Shown here in pieces: positions 52,178-63,500 of a stretch of DNA of 64,000 nucleotides; the stretch's first letter is position 1; each line of letters starts with the position of its first letter. Made by a program: the position numbers and the translations under genes. The notes under the pieces are model-generated. The model was not told the DNA's origin. It did not search any database and saw nothing but the letters and a program-made list of their open reading frames with translations. The DNA is from Pseudomonas sivasensis. GTDB lineage: Bacteria; Pseudomonadota; Gammaproteobacteria; Pseudomonadales; Pseudomonadaceae. Location: contig NZ_JAAOWU010000005.1 in assembly GCF_013778505.1 (NCBI RefSeq), positions 218,924-282,923 on the forward strand, given 5' to 3'.

Positions 52178-54931
52178 GTGCTTAGAAGAATGGGGATAAA
52201 AGGCCGCGTACTGTTGCTGAGCTTATTACCGACCAGCCTGATGGCCTTACTGTTGGGGGGCTACTTCACCTGGATGCAACTCTCGGAGTTGCAGACCCAA
52301 TTGCTGCAGCGCGGCGAAATGATCACCGAGCAATTGGCGCCTCTGGTGGCTCCTGCTTTAAGCAGCAAGAACACTGACCTGCTGGAGCGCATCGCCACTC
52401 AATCCCTGGAACAACTGGACGTGCGCACCGTGTCGTTCCTTGCGCCGGACCGTACGCCCCTCGCCCACGCTGGCCCGACCATGCTCAACCAGCCGCCGGC
52501 CGGCAACAGCTCTCACCTGCTGCAACGCACCGACAATGACGCCACGCGCTATCTGCTGCCGGTGTTTGGCCGCCATCGCAACCTTGCCGGCGACTTGATC
52601 CCCGATGAAGCCGACCGCCTCTTGGGCTGGGTCGAAGTAGAACTGTCCCACAACGGTATGTTGCTGCGCGGCTATCGCAGTCTGTTCGCCAGCCTGCTGT
52701 TGATCGCCATTGGCCTGATCTGCACAGCAGCCCTGGCGCTGCGCATCAGCCGCACGATCAACGAGCCGATTGGCCTGATCAAGCAAGCAGTGGCCCAGCT
52801 CAAGGACGGCAACCTGGAAACCCGCTTGCCTCCTTTGGGCAGTCAGGAACTGGACCAACTCGCCTCAGGCGTCAACCGCATGGCCGAAACCCTGCAAAAC
52901 GCTCAGGAAGAGTTGCAGCACAGCATCGACCAGGCCACCGAAGACGTGCGCCAGAATCTGGAAACCATCGAAATCCAGAACATCGAGCTGGACCTGGCTC
53001 GCAAAGAAGCGCTGGAGGCCAGCCGTATCAAGTCCGAGTTCCTGGCCAATATGAGCCATGAAATCCGCACACCGCTCAACGGTATCCTCGGCTTTACCCA
53101 CCTGCTGCAAAAAAGCGAGCTCACACCGCGCCAGTTGGATTACCTGGGCACTATCGAAAAATCCGCCGACAACCTGTTGGGCATCATCAACGAGATCCTC
53201 GACTTTTCGAAGATTGAGGCCGGCAAGCTGGTGCTCGACAGCATCCCGTTCAACCTGCGGGATTTGCTGCAAGACACCCTCACCATCCTCGCCCCCGCTG
53301 CCCATGCCAAGCAGTTGGAGCTCGTCAGCCTGGTGTACCGCGACACGCCGCTAGCACTGGTGGGCGACCCTCTGCGGCTCAAGCAGATCCTGACCAACCT
53401 GATCAGCAACGCCATCAAGTTCACCCGCGAGGGCACTATCGTGGCCCGGGCGATGATCGAGGAAGAACAGGAAGACAGCGTGCAACTGCGCATCAGCGTG
53501 CAGGACACCGGCATCGGCCTGTCCAGCCAGGATGTGCGGGCTTTATTCCAGGCGTTCAGCCAAGCCGATAACTCTCTGTCGCGCCAGCCGGGCGGCACCG
53601 GGCTTGGCCTGGTGATTTCCAAGCGCCTGATCGAGCAAATGGGCGGTGAAATCGGCGTCGACAGTACGCCGGGCGAAGGGTCGGAATTCTGGATCAGCCT
53701 GAACCTGCCCAAAACCCGCGACGATATCGAAGACCTGCCCTGCGCGCCGCTGCTGGGCCATCGCGTGGCAGTACTGGAAAACCACGAACTGGCGCGCCAG
53801 GCCTTACAACATCAACTGGAAGACTGCGGCCTGGAAGTCACGCCGTTCAATAGCCTGGAAAACCTGACCAACGGCATCACCAGTGCCCATCAGACCGAGC
53901 AAGCCATCGACTTGGCGGTGCTCGGCGTCACCGCCAACGACATCCCGCCCGAACGCCTCAACCAGCATCTTTGGGACCTGGAACGCCTGGGTTGCAAAGT
54001 GCTGGTGCTGTGCCCAACCACGGAACAGATGCTGTTCAACCAGTCGGTGCCCAACCCCAACAGCCAGTTGCAGGCCAAGCCGGCATGCACCCGCAAGCTT
54101 CGCCGCGCCCTCTCCGACCTGATCAGCCCGCGCCCGTCGCGCAGCGAACCGGGCGAGCCGCTGTCCAGCCGTGCGCCGCGTGTGCTGTGTGTCGACGACA
54201 ACCCGGCAAACCTGCTCTTAGTGCAAACGTTGCTGGAGGACATGGGCGCCCAGGTACGTGCGGTAGAAAGCGGTTATGCCGCAGTCGACGCGGTAAAACA
54301 GGACACCTTCGACCTGGTGCTGATGGACGTACAAATGCCTGGCATGGATGGGCGCCAGAGCACCGAGGCGATCCGCCAGTGGGAAAGTGAGCGCCATGGC
54401 ACACCCTTGCCAGTGGTCGCCCTTACCGCCCACGCCATGGCTAACGAAAAACGCGCCTTGCTGCAAAGCGGCATGGACGATTACCTGACCAAACCCATCA
54501 GCGAAAGACAACTGGCCCAAGTGGTGTTGAAGTGGACCGGCCTGGCCTTGCGCAACCAAGTGCCTGAGCGTGTCACTGAAGGTCTGGGCCCAGGGGTGCA
54601 GTTGCCGGTTCTGGACCATGAGGAAGGCCTACGCCTGGCCGCGGGTAAAACCGATCTGGCGGCTGACATGCTTGCCATGCTGCTGGCCTCCCTGGAAGCC
54701 GACCGCCAAGCCATTCACATCGCCCGCGACGCCAAGGACAACCTGGCGCTGATCGAACGCGTCCACCGCTTGCACGGCGCCACCCGCTACTGTGGCGTAC
54801 CGCAACTGCGCGCCGCCTGCCAGCGCGCCGAAACCCTGCTCAAGCAGGACGATGCCAAGGCGATGACCGCGCTGGACGAACTGGACATGGCCATCGCGCG
54901 ATTGGCCAGTGAAGCACGGGTCAGTGTCTGA
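52178..54931 (+). CDS. gacS: GacS hybrid sensor kinase
   Basis: The 917-residue protein starts at GTG 52178 and matches GacS/BarA. It has membrane helices near 11-31 and 168-190, HAMP, HisKA with His294 (NMSHEIRTPLNG), HATPase, a receiver with Asp717 (LVLMDVQMPGMDG) and a C-terminal Hpt with His863 (VHRLHG). These three residues agree with the known relay. It phosphorylates GacA, which drives rsmY/Z and secondary metabolism in pseudomonads. All sites look intact, so it should be active. Confidence 0.97.
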   Translation: MLRRMGIKGRVLLLSLLPTSLMALLLGGYFTWMQLSELQTQLLQRGEMITEQLAPLVAPALSSKNTDLLERIATQSLEQLDVRTVSFLAPDRTPLAHAGPTMLNQPPAGNSSHLLQRTDNDATRYLLPVFGRHRNLAGDLIPDEADRLLGWVEVELSHNGMLLRGYRSLFASLLLIAIGLICTAALALRISRTINEPIGLIKQAVAQLKDGNLETRLPPLGSQELDQLASGVNRMAETLQNAQEELQHSIDQATEDVRQNLETIEIQNIELDLARKEALEASRIKSEFLANMSHEIRTPLNGILGFTHLLQKSELTPRQLDYLGTIEKSADNLLGIINEILDFSKIEAGKLVLDSIPFNLRDLLQDTLTILAPAAHAKQLELVSLVYRDTPLALVGDPLRLKQILTNLISNAIKFTREGTIVARAMIEEEQEDSVQLRISVQDTGIGLSSQDVRALFQAFSQADNSLSRQPGGTGLGLVISKRLIEQMGGEIGVDSTPGEGSEFWISLNLPKTRDDIEDLPCAPLLGHRVAVLENHELARQALQHQLEDCGLEVTPFNSLENLTNGITSAHQTEQAIDLAVLGVTANDIPPERLNQHLWDLERLGCKVLVLCPTTEQMLFNQSVPNPNSQLQAKPACTRKLRRALSDLISPRPSRSEPGEPLSSRAPRVLCVDDNPANLLLVQTLLEDMGAQVRAVESGYAAVDAVKQDTFDLVLMDVQMPGMDGRQSTEAIRQWESERHGTPLPVVALTAHAMANEKRALLQSGMDDYLTKPISERQLAQVVLKWTGLALRNQVPERVTEGLGPGVQLPVLDHEEGLRLAAGKTDLAADMLAMLLASLEADRQAIHIARDAKDNLALIERVHRLHGATRYCGVPQLRAACQRAETLLKQDDAKAMTALDELDMAIARLASEARVSV

Positions 54932-54979
54932 CCCTATTTCATGGCGCTGACCCACTGACAAATTGCAGGGAGCTTTTCA

Positions 54980-55969
54980 ATGCGCGTGATTCTTTTCAGC
55001 AGCCAGACCTACGACCGCGATAGTTTCCTCGGCGAGCCACTGCCACCTGGGCTGGAACTGCAATTCCAGCCGGCCCGACTCAATCTCGACACCGTGGCCC
55101 TGGCCGAACACCACGAGGTGGTCTGCGCCTTTATCAACGACGACCTCAGCGCCCCGGTGCTGGAACACCTGGCAAAGGGCGGCACCCGACTGATTGCACT
55201 GCGCTCGGCGGGTTACAACCATGTCGACCTCGCCGTCGCCAAGCGCCTGGGCCTGACGATCGTACGGGTACCCGCTTACTCGCCCCATGCGGTCGCCGAA
55301 CAAGCCGTAGCGCTGATCCTCGCACTCAACCGCCGCCTGCACCGTGCCTACAACCGCACCCGCGAGGGTGACTTCAGCTTGCACGGTCTTACCGGTTTCG
55401 ACCTGGTGGGCAAGACTGTCGGTGTTGTCGGCACAGGGCAGATCGGCGCGACATTCGCCAGGATCATGGCCGGGTTCGGCTGTGAGTTGCTCGCCTACGA
55501 CCCCTTCCCCAATCAACAGGTGCAGGCAATGGGCGCGAAGTACGTGAGCCTGCCCGAGTTACTGGCCCAGGCGCAGATCATCAGCCTGCACTGCCCGCTG
55601 ACCGCCGACAGCAAGCACCTGATCAACACCCGTTCCCTGTCGCACATGCAGCCCGGCGCGATGCTGATCAATACTGGCCGTGGCGGCCTGGTGGATACCC
55701 CGGCATTGATCGAAGCCCTCAAGGACGGCCAACTCGGCTACTTGGGGCTGGATGTCTATGAAGAAGAAGCCCAGCTGTTTTTTGAGGACCGCTCGGACTT
55801 GCCCCTGCAAGACGACGTGCTCGCACGCCTGCTGACCTTCCCCAACGTGATCATCACCGCACACCAGGCGTTCCTTACCCGCGAGGCCCTGGCGGCCATT
55901 GCCGGCACTACCCTTGCCAACATTGCTGCATGGGCCGATGGTCGGGCGCAGAACCTCGTCGAAGGATGA
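54980..55969 (+). CDS. ldhA: D-lactate dehydrogenase-type 2-hydroxyacid dehydrogenase
   Basis: The 329-residue protein matches fermentative D-LDH: FSSQTYDRDSF at the start, the Rossmann motif VGVVGTGQIGATFA, the Arg in ALRSAGYNHVD, and the catalytic His in VIITAHQAFLT. It reduces pyruvate to D-lactate with NADH. It lies directly after gacS, as in other pseudomonads. Confidence 0.93.
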   Translation: MRVILFSSQTYDRDSFLGEPLPPGLELQFQPARLNLDTVALAEHHEVVCAFINDDLSAPVLEHLAKGGTRLIALRSAGYNHVDLAVAKRLGLTIVRVPAYSPHAVAEQAVALILALNRRLHRAYNRTREGDFSLHGLTGFDLVGKTVGVVGTGQIGATFARIMAGFGCELLAYDPFPNQQVQAMGAKYVSLPELLAQAQIISLHCPLTADSKHLINTRSLSHMQPGAMLINTGRGGLVDTPALIEALKDGQLGYLGLDVYEEEAQLFFEDRSDLPLQDDVLARLLTFPNVIITAHQAFLTREALAAIAGTTLANIAAWADGRAQNLVEG

Positions 55970-56040
55970 TCAGCGGTCACATAGCAAGCTCATGATGAGC
56001 AGGCACCCGTGATAGGATGCCGCGCCTATTTGGAGGATCC

Positions 56041-56481
56041 ATGGCCGAACACGATTTCCGCTTCAGCTTGCTGAGCCCGCAACACACCCTAATCGAATGC
56101 CGAGCCCTAGTGCCGGGCCGTTACCAAGTCACCGGCAACGGTGGTTCGATCAAGCATGGCGATGTCCTGATCGTCACCCTGCGCGGCAGTAAAACCCTGT
56201 CGATGCGCCTGACCGTTGAAGGTGACGCGCGCTACTCCATCCGCCCGGCGGGCCAATGGGTCGCCATGGCTCAAGGGCCGAAATTCGGCGAGTTGGAGAT
56301 TCACACTTGGAAGGTCAACTGCGACAGCTGCGACACCGTGCTGGAGTTTGAATTCGCGGTAGAAACCAAGCTGACCAAAGAACCGCTGCAGCCTGCCGCC
56401 AACGCGCGCATCAAAGAGTTGGGCTGGGCCAGTGAAGGCGACAAGCACCGCTGCCCGAAATGCCAGAAGGCTGCGCAATGA
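56041..56481 (+). CDS. Conserved protein with two CxxC motifs
   Basis: The 146-residue protein from ATG 56041 begins AEHDFRFSLLSPQHTLIECR. It has CDSCD near 105 and CPKCQ near the end, a possible zinc site. It is mostly beta. Function is unknown. Its stop overlaps the start of the META-domain gene by four bases. Confidence 0.7.
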   Translation: MAEHDFRFSLLSPQHTLIECRALVPGRYQVTGNGGSIKHGDVLIVTLRGSKTLSMRLTVEGDARYSIRPAGQWVAMAQGPKFGELEIHTWKVNCDSCDTVLEFEFAVETKLTKEPLQPAANARIKELGWASEGDKHRCPKCQKAAQ

Positions 56482-56882
56482 AAGGCCTGCTTCTGCTCGC
56501 CGCCGTCGGCGTGGCCTTGAGCGGCTGTGCCGGTGATGCGGTCAAGCTCAAGCAGGATCACAGTTACGTGGTGGAGTGGATTGGTGAGCGGCCATTGATG
56601 GACTACGCACACCTGACTGTCACCCTCGGCGCCGATGGCCGCGCCTACGGTAATGGCGGCTGCAACCACTGGTTTGCGCCGTACACGGTCGATGGCGACA
56701 AACTCAGCTTCGGCAAAATCGGCAGCACCCGCAAGCTCTGCGCCGAGGCCTTGATGGAGCAGGAGCATCGCTTCTTCCAGGCCCTGCAAAGCGTACAACG
56801 CTGGGACATCTCGCCGATCGAGCAGACCCGCTTCTGGCCGGCCGAAGGCAAGCCGATTCGCCTGTGGCTGGAAGAAGGCTGA
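56478..56882 (+). CDS. META-domain (HslJ-like) lipoprotein
   Basis: The 134-residue protein begins KGLLLLAAVGVALSGCAGD, a lipoprotein signal with Cys16 or thereabouts, followed by the META/HslJ domain (GNGGCNHWFAPYTVDGDKLSFGKIGSTRKLC). HslJ-like proteins are linked to heat or antibiotic stress resistance. It would be lipid-anchored in the periplasm. Confidence 0.85.
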   Translation: MKGLLLLAAVGVALSGCAGDAVKLKQDHSYVVEWIGERPLMDYAHLTVTLGADGRAYGNGGCNHWFAPYTVDGDKLSFGKIGSTRKLCAEALMEQEHRFFQALQSVQRWDISPIEQTRFWPAEGKPIRLWLEEG

Positions 56883-56900
56883 TCACGCTGCTTGCGGTCC

Positions 56901-56997
56901 AAATGTGGGAGAGGGCTTGGCCCCGATGGCGGTGTAACAGTCAACGGATGTATTGACTGAAACACTGCAATCGGGGGCAAGCCCCCTCCCACATTTG
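56901..56997. repeat. REPIN (inverted pair of REP sequences)
   Basis: AAATGTGGGAGAGGGCTTGG at 56901-56920 and the matching reverse copy ending CCCCCTCCCACATTT near 56996 face each other around an unrelated spacer. This is the GTGGGAG REP family common between genes in P. fluorescens. Confidence 0.85.
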
Positions 56998-57012
56998 ATT
57001 TGAGTGGTTGCT

Positions 57013-57474
57013 TTAACCGCGCAAGGCCTTGAGTTTGGCCAGTACCCCTTCCGCCGTCTGTTCGCCCATCAACTGCTCACGCACCTTGCCCTTGTCATCA
57101 ATGATGTAAGTCACCGGCAATGCCTCGCTGCGCGGAATTTCAAAGATCCCGTCGGGGTTTTGCGCCAGCACGGTGAATTTAATGCCCAGCTTGTCGCTGG
57201 CCTCTTTCAGCTCTGCACCCTGCACATTGTCGAAGTTAACCCCGAACACCCCCACGCCCTGCCCCTTCAGCTGTTCCGCCAAGGCATTGAGCTCAGGGAT
57301 TTCCGTGCGGCACGGGCCACACCATTCTGCCCAGTAGTTGACCACCAGCCATTGCTTGTCCAAGCGCTCGGCCGCGACTTTCTGGCCGTACTGGTCAACG
57401 CCATAGTCATTCCCGCAGCCGCTGAGCAGCAGGATTGTAATGATCGCCAATGCACCGATCAGTCGACGTGTCAT
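57013..57474 (-). CDS. TlpA-like thioredoxin lipoprotein
   Basis: The 153-residue protein has a lipoprotein signal (AIITILLLSGCGN) and a thioredoxin fold with WCGPC at about 51-55, QLKGQGVGVFGVNFD and AEQL segments. It is likely a periplasmic thiol reductase for cytochrome maturation or similar. It is convergent with the genes to its left. Confidence 0.9.
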   Translation of the reverse strand: MTRRLIGALAIITILLLSGCGNDYGVDQYGQKVAAERLDKQWLVVNYWAEWCGPCRTEIPELNALAEQLKGQGVGVFGVNFDNVQGAELKEASDKLGIKFTVLAQNPDGIFEIPRSEALPVTYIIDDKGKVREQLMGEQTAEGVLAKLKALRG

Positions 57475-57589
57475 GGGGTAATCCTTCGCAAAAATGAACG
57501 TTGGCTGCGACCTATCGCCTCTTACGGTTTAAGGACGGGGTGCAGCGCGGGTAGAATACCCGCCACCTTACGCAAGATGCGACCCGCAC

Positions 57590-58945
<1,356 letters not shown>

Positions 58946-58968
58946 TCAACGATTTGCAGTGCATCCGG

Positions 58969-58998
58969 CTTGTGTGGCGAGCGAGCTCACCACACAAG
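58969..58998. terminator. Hairpin between convergent genes, REP-like
   Basis: CTTGTGTGG (58969-58977) and CCACACAAG (58990-58998) pair around CGAGCGAGCTCA. It lies between two convergent genes and may terminate both or be a single REP element. Confidence 0.5.
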
Positions 58999-59015
58999 AA
59001 CTTGCGCCGACTGGG

Positions 59016-59687
59016 TCAGTGGTTGACGGTGTAAGCCAACATCATCGACAACTGACACATCGGCCGCCCACTCTCGGCATGCCACTGGTTGAACGCGCCC
59101 TGAACCGTTGCCAGATCCCGCAGGCTGGTCGGCGCCTTGTCGACGATCTTCTGCGCATTCAATGCAGCCACTACGTCATCACTCGGCACAAACGTATCCT
59201 TGCCCACCATCCGCAAGAATCGCGGCGCCGACAGGCCGCCCAACTGATGGCCGTGCTTGCTCAGGTACTTCCAGAGCCCGACGATATCCGTCACCGGCCA
59301 GTCGGCGATAAACGCGCCGAAGCTGCCCTTCTCTTGCTCAATATCCAGAATCATCTGCGCATTGCGCGGCACGCTCTTGAGCTTGCCCAGGTGACGGATG
59401 ATACGCGTGTCCTGCATCAGGCGTTCCAAGTGCTCGGCGCCCATCAGCACGACTTTTTCCGGATCGAAGCCGAAGAACACCTGCTCAAACGCCGGCCACT
59501 TGGCGTCCACTACACTGTGCTTCAACCCGGCGCGAAACACCCGGAGCGCCAAGGTCGACAGGTAGCGATCATCGCTGATCTTGCGCAATTGGGCCGGGGT
59601 CTTGGGTGCCGGCAGGTGGGCTTCCAGTTGAGCCGCTGAACCAAAGCGGTTCAGACAATATTCGTGCAGCCACTTGTAATCGCGCAT
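59016..59687 (-). CDS. DNA-3-methyladenine glycosylase I-type protein
   Basis: The 223-residue protein matches a Tag-related family in pseudomonads: MRDYKWLHEYCLNRFGSAAQ, WPAFEQVFFGFDPEKVVLMG, IIRHLGKLKSVPRNAQMILD and GLSAPRFLRMVGKDTFVPSDD. It would remove methylated adenine from DNA. The Zn-binding Cys of E. coli Tag is not evident, so substrate may differ. Confidence 0.82.
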   Translation of the reverse strand: MRDYKWLHEYCLNRFGSAAQLEAHLPAPKTPAQLRKISDDRYLSTLALRVFRAGLKHSVVDAKWPAFEQVFFGFDPEKVVLMGAEHLERLMQDTRIIRHLGKLKSVPRNAQMILDIEQEKGSFGAFIADWPVTDIVGLWKYLSKHGHQLGGLSAPRFLRMVGKDTFVPSDDVVAALNAQKIVDKAPTSLRDLATVQGAFNQWHAESGRPMCQLSMMLAYTVNH

Positions 59688-59754
59688 GCCCTCTCCTGGG
59701 GATTGAAATGAAAACGGCGCCCTTGAGCGCCGTCTTTCAGAGCGTTGAACTGCT

Positions 59755-60579
59755 TCAGAGGTTCACTACGTTGACGAAGCGCGAAGCGGCCGTCTCGTCG
59801 ATTTTCAGGCTGGTGAAGTCAAACAGGTTGCGGTCGGCCAACTGCGACGGCTGCACGTTCTGCAAGCTGCGGAAGATGCTTTCGGTGCGCCCCGGCGTCT
59901 TGCGCTCCCAGTCCACCAGCATCTCCTTGACCACCTGGCGCTGCAGGTTTTCCTGGGAGCCGCACAGGTTGCACGGGATGATCGGGAATTGCTTGAAGTC
60001 GGAGTAGGCCTGGATGTCTTTTTCGTTGCAATACGCCAGCGGACGGATTACTACGTTGCGTCCGTCATCGGAGCGCAGCTTGGGCGGCATGGCCTTGAGG
60101 GAGCCGTTGAAGAACATGTTGAGGAAGAAGGTTTCGACGATGTCGTCGCGATGGTGACCCAATGCCATCTTGGTCGCACCGATTTCATCGGCAAAGGTGT
60201 AGAGCGTGCCACGGCGCAGGCGCGAGCACAGCGAGCAGGTGGTCTTGCCTTCCGGGATCAACTCCTTGACCACCGAATAGGTGTCTTTCTCGACGATGTG
60301 GTACTCGACGCCCAGCGCTTTCAGGTAAGCCGGCAGCACGTGCTCGGGAAACCCCGGTTGTTTCTGGTCCATGTTGACGGCAACGATGTCGAACTTGATC
60401 GGCGCGACCTTTTGCAGGTGCAGCAGCACATCGAGCAGGGTGTAACTGTCTTTGCCGCCGGAGAGGCAGACCATGACCTTGTCGCCATCCTCGATCATGT
60501 TGAAATCGGCGACTGCTTCACCCGCCAGGCGACGCAGGCGTTTTTGCAGTTTGTTCTGGTTGACCGTAAGAGTGCCCAT
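59755..60579 (-). CDS. ttcA: tRNA 2-thiocytidine synthetase
   Basis: The 274-residue protein from ATG 60579 has the PP-loop SGGKDS (40-45), Cys115 and Cys118 in TTCSLCSR, and a third Cys in [13 protein letters not shown]. These match TtcA, which thiolates C32 of tRNA using a 4Fe-4S cluster. The longer frame to 60663 lacks family support. Confidence 0.95.
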   Translation of the reverse strand: MGTLTVNQNKLQKRLRRLAGEAVADFNMIEDGDKVMVCLSGGKDSYTLLDVLLHLQKVAPIKFDIVAVNMDQKQPGFPEHVLPAYLKALGVEYHIVEKDTYSVVKELIPEGKTTCSLCSRLRRGTLYTFADEIGATKMALGHHRDDIVETFFLNMFFNGSLKAMPPKLRSDDGRNVVIRPLAYCNEKDIQAYSDFKQFPIIPCNLCGSQENLQRQVVKEMLVDWERKTPGRTESIFRSLQNVQPSQLADRNLFDFTSLKIDETAASRFVNVVNL

Positions 60580-60845
60580 GGCGATTGGATCCGCTGGAGG
60601 TGTGTGACGAAAAGCCGGGTATCTTACCGATGTCGAGTCCACACATTCAACGTGGCCCCGCATTCCAATCTGCGATTAGGCCCACTGTTTACAGTGCGAT
60701 TTGCTCTAAAGGCCCTACAGTTATTCCGGTCATCCCTTCCTATACTGCGACGTGAGGTCGCACATCTATATCCAGACCTTTCAGGCCAATTGGCCCGTGG
60801 GCGCTCCGATGGGGGGCGATGGTAACAACGACAGGAGTGACTGGC

Positions 60846-61448
60846 ATGATCCATCACGTCGTGGGGCTGTTTACCCATCCCGACCAGGAATGGCGGGAAA
60901 TCCGTGGCGATAAAGAAGAAAGCATCGGCCACATGTACCTCACTCACACCCTGATTCTCGCGGCAATTCCCGCAATATCAGCGTTTATCGGCACCACCCA
61001 GGTGGGCTGGGTCATCGGCAATCGCGCGCCGGTGATGCTGACCCAGGAAAGTGCGTTGTGGATGACCATCATGTCGTACGCAGCCATGCTTGGCGGCGTG
61101 GCGGTGATGGGCGCGTTCATTCATTGGATGGCCCGTACCTACGACGCCAACCCCAGCATGGCCCGCTGCGTGGCCTTTGCGACCTACACCGCGACGCCGC
61201 TGTTTATCGGCGGGCTGGCGGCGCTCTACCCGCACATGTGGCTGGGTATGGTCGTGGGCACAGCGGCGATCTGCTACACGGTGTACCTGTTGTATGTGGG
61301 GCTGCCGACGTTCATGAACATCGATCCGGACGAGGGCTTCCTGTTTTCCAGCTCGGTACTGGCCGTAGGCCTGGTGGTGCTGGTGGCGATCATGGCGTTT
61401 ACGGTGATCGTCTGGGGCCTGGGCGTAGGGCCGATCTATACCAACTGA
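60846..61448 (+). CDS. Yip1-family membrane protein
   Basis: From ATG 60846 the 200-residue protein has a conserved cytoplasmic start (IHHVVGLFTHPDQEWREIRGD) and five membrane helices. It matches the Yip1 family of bacterial inner-membrane proteins. Function is unknown. Confidence 0.9.
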   Translation: MIHHVVGLFTHPDQEWREIRGDKEESIGHMYLTHTLILAAIPAISAFIGTTQVGWVIGNRAPVMLTQESALWMTIMSYAAMLGGVAVMGAFIHWMARTYDANPSMARCVAFATYTATPLFIGGLAALYPHMWLGMVVGTAAICYTVYLLYVGLPTFMNIDPDEGFLFSSSVLAVGLVVLVAIMAFTVIVWGLGVGPIYTN

Positions 61449-61576
61449 ACCGCTGAAACCGTAGGCAAGGCCACCGCAAGGTGGCTTTGTGCGTTATGCA
61501 TGACCATTCGGCGCCTGACAGATTCGGAAACACTCAGCTTTGCGGCATACTGGGCATCTCTGGAGATATGTACAGC

Positions 61577-62071
61577 ATGCCCGAGCAACTCAATACCCGC
61601 GTCGAAGATTGTTTCCTGCAAGCCGAATCCTTTTTCAAACGAAGCTTCAAACGCCCCCAGGTCAGCCTCAAGCTGCGGGGCCAGAAAGCCGGTGTCGCGC
61701 ATTTGCACGAGAACCTGCTGCGCTTTAACCCACAGTTGTACCGAGAAAACAGCCAGCACTTCCTCAAGCAGACCGTGGCCCATGAGGTGGCGCACCTGAT
61801 CGCCCACCAATTGTTTGGTGAACGCATCCAGCCCCATGGCGAGGAATGGCAGTTGATCATGCGCGGGGTCTACGAACTGCCGCCGGACCGTTGCCATACC
61901 TATGCCGTGCAGCGGCGCCAGGTGACCCGCTATATCTACCGCTGCCCATGTGCCGACAGCGACTTTCCGTTTTCGTCGCAGCGCCATGGCATGGTGGCTC
62001 AGGGGCGGCGGTATCTGTGTCGGCGCTGTCGGCAGACATTGGTGTTTACCGGCGAAACCCGGGTGGAATAA
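61577..62071 (+). CDS. sprT: SprT-like zinc metalloprotease-type protein
   Basis: From ATG 61577 the 164-residue protein has the zinc motif VAHEVAHLIAH (His69, Glu70, His73) and a C-terminal zinc ribbon (YRCPCAD, LCRRCRQ). It matches SprT/SprT-like, related to the Spartan DNA-protein crosslink protease. An ATG three codons earlier is possible. Confidence 0.92.
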   Translation: MPEQLNTRVEDCFLQAESFFKRSFKRPQVSLKLRGQKAGVAHLHENLLRFNPQLYRENSQHFLKQTVAHEVAHLIAHQLFGERIQPHGEEWQLIMRGVYELPPDRCHTYAVQRRQVTRYIYRCPCADSDFPFSSQRHGMVAQGRRYLCRRCRQTLVFTGETRVE

Positions 62072-62078
62072 AGGCCTC

Positions 62079-62151
62079 ATCGGGAGCAACCCCCCTCCCA
62101 CATTTTGATCGTATTCACAGGCCTGAATGTGGGAGGAGGCTTGCTCCCGAT
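62079..62151. repeat. REPIN in the opposite arrangement
   Basis: ATCGGGAGCAACCCCCCTCC near 62079-62098 and its reverse partner GAATGTGGGAGGAGGCTTGC near 62124-62143 face away from each other, the opposite of the pair at 56.9 kb. Confidence 0.8.
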
Positions 62152-62167
62152 ATCGTCCGCCCAGCCA

Positions 62168-63343
62168 CTACATAATCACCTTGGAGCTGCGCAGCTCGCT
62201 GATGCGCGGCGGGCTCAAGCCCAGCTCCGCCAACACTTCATCACTGTGCGCGCCCACGGCGACGCCAATGTGCCGGGGCGCTGGCAACCCTTCCGAAAAT
62301 TTCAACGGGCAGGCAATCTGCGCCTGGCTCGAGCCATCGCCCCTGGGCACCTGGCTGACCAGTGCCCGCGCCTTTAACTGCGGATGGGCAACGGCTTCGC
62401 TGAGCGTCAGCACAGGTTCAACGCAGGCATCAACCCCGGCAAACAGCTCGCATAATTCCGCGAAACTGCGCTTCTCGAACTCCACTTGCAAGGCCTGCTT
62501 AAGCGCCGCCTGCCGCTCTGGCTTCAAGCCCTGCGCGGCCAGCTCCGGGCGCCCCAACGCTTCACACAATTGCTGCATAAACGCCGGCTCCAGGCTGCCC
62601 ACCGACATCCAGCGCCCATCGCGCGAGCGGTAGTAATCGTAGAAACTCCCGCCATTGAGCACATGGCCTTCCCATTCCGGCTCCGCACCACAGGCGAGAT
62701 AACCCGCCCCAGCCATGGCATTCAAGCTGAACGAGCAATCGGTCATGCTTACATCCAGGTATTGCCCGACGCCACTTTGCTGGCGGGCGATAACGGCCGC
62801 CAGCAACCCCACCACCGCATGCAGCGAACCCCCGCCCACGTCCGCCAACTGCACACCCAACGGCAGCGGCCCGCTGTCCTGGCGCCCGGTATAGCTGGCC
62901 ACGCCTGCCAGTGCCAGGTAGTTGATATCGTGGCCGGCGCGATCCTTATACGGGCCGGTCTGGCCATAACCGGTGATCGACACATAAATCAGCCGGGGAT
63001 TAATCGCCTTCAAGGCCTCATACCCCAGGCCCAGGCGTTCCATCACGCCGGGGCGAAACTGTTCGAGCACGATGTCGTAGTCTTTGACCAGCGCCCGCAC
63101 AATCTCCAAGGCCTCGACCTGCTTGAGGTCCAGCGCCAGGCTGCGTTTATTGCGATTGAGGTAGGCATGGCTTGCCGAGGTGCCCTGATCATGGGGCGGC
63201 AAGACCCGCAGCATGTCCAGGCGCGTGGGCGATTCGATACGCAGCACCTCGGCGCCCATGTCCGCCAGCATCAACGAAGCAAACGGGCCGGGCAGCAAGG
63301 TGGAAAAATCCAGCACTTTGAGGGACGCCAAGGGACCTGACAT
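62168..63343 (-). CDS. CaiB/BaiF-family CoA transferase
   Basis: From ATG 63343 the 391-residue protein has the family pattern: LKVLDFSTLLPGPFASLMLADMGAEVLRIE, RNKRSLALDLKQVEALEIV, and VSITGYGQTGPYKDRAGHDINYLALAG, whose Asp169-type residue forms the CoA-linked intermediate. It is a class III transferase or alpha-methylacyl-CoA racemase-like protein. The substrate is unknown. It is divergent from tusD. Confidence 0.9.
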   Translation of the reverse strand: MSGPLASLKVLDFSTLLPGPFASLMLADMGAEVLRIESPTRLDMLRVLPPHDQGTSASHAYLNRNKRSLALDLKQVEALEIVRALVKDYDIVLEQFRPGVMERLGLGYEALKAINPRLIYVSITGYGQTGPYKDRAGHDINYLALAGVASYTGRQDSGPLPLGVQLADVGGGSLHAVVGLLAAVIARQQSGVGQYLDVSMTDCSFSLNAMAGAGYLACGAEPEWEGHVLNGGSFYDYYRSRDGRWMSVGSLEPAFMQQLCEALGRPELAAQGLKPERQAALKQALQVEFEKRSFAELCELFAGVDACVEPVLTLSEAVAHPQLKARALVSQVPRGDGSSQAQIACPLKFSEGLPAPRHIGVAVGAHSDEVLAELGLSPPRISELRSSKVIM

Positions 63344-63500
63344 GGGGACTCCACTTTCGGTTCGAATGCCCACAGACTAGGCAGCCTTGCGCCTACCGGC
63401 AATCGTCAGAACGATCACCGACAGTGACCGTTTTGATCACGGCGGGCTTTTTCGCGACGGCGGCTTTATCATTGGCCTACGTTTGCTTGCCGAGTGTTCC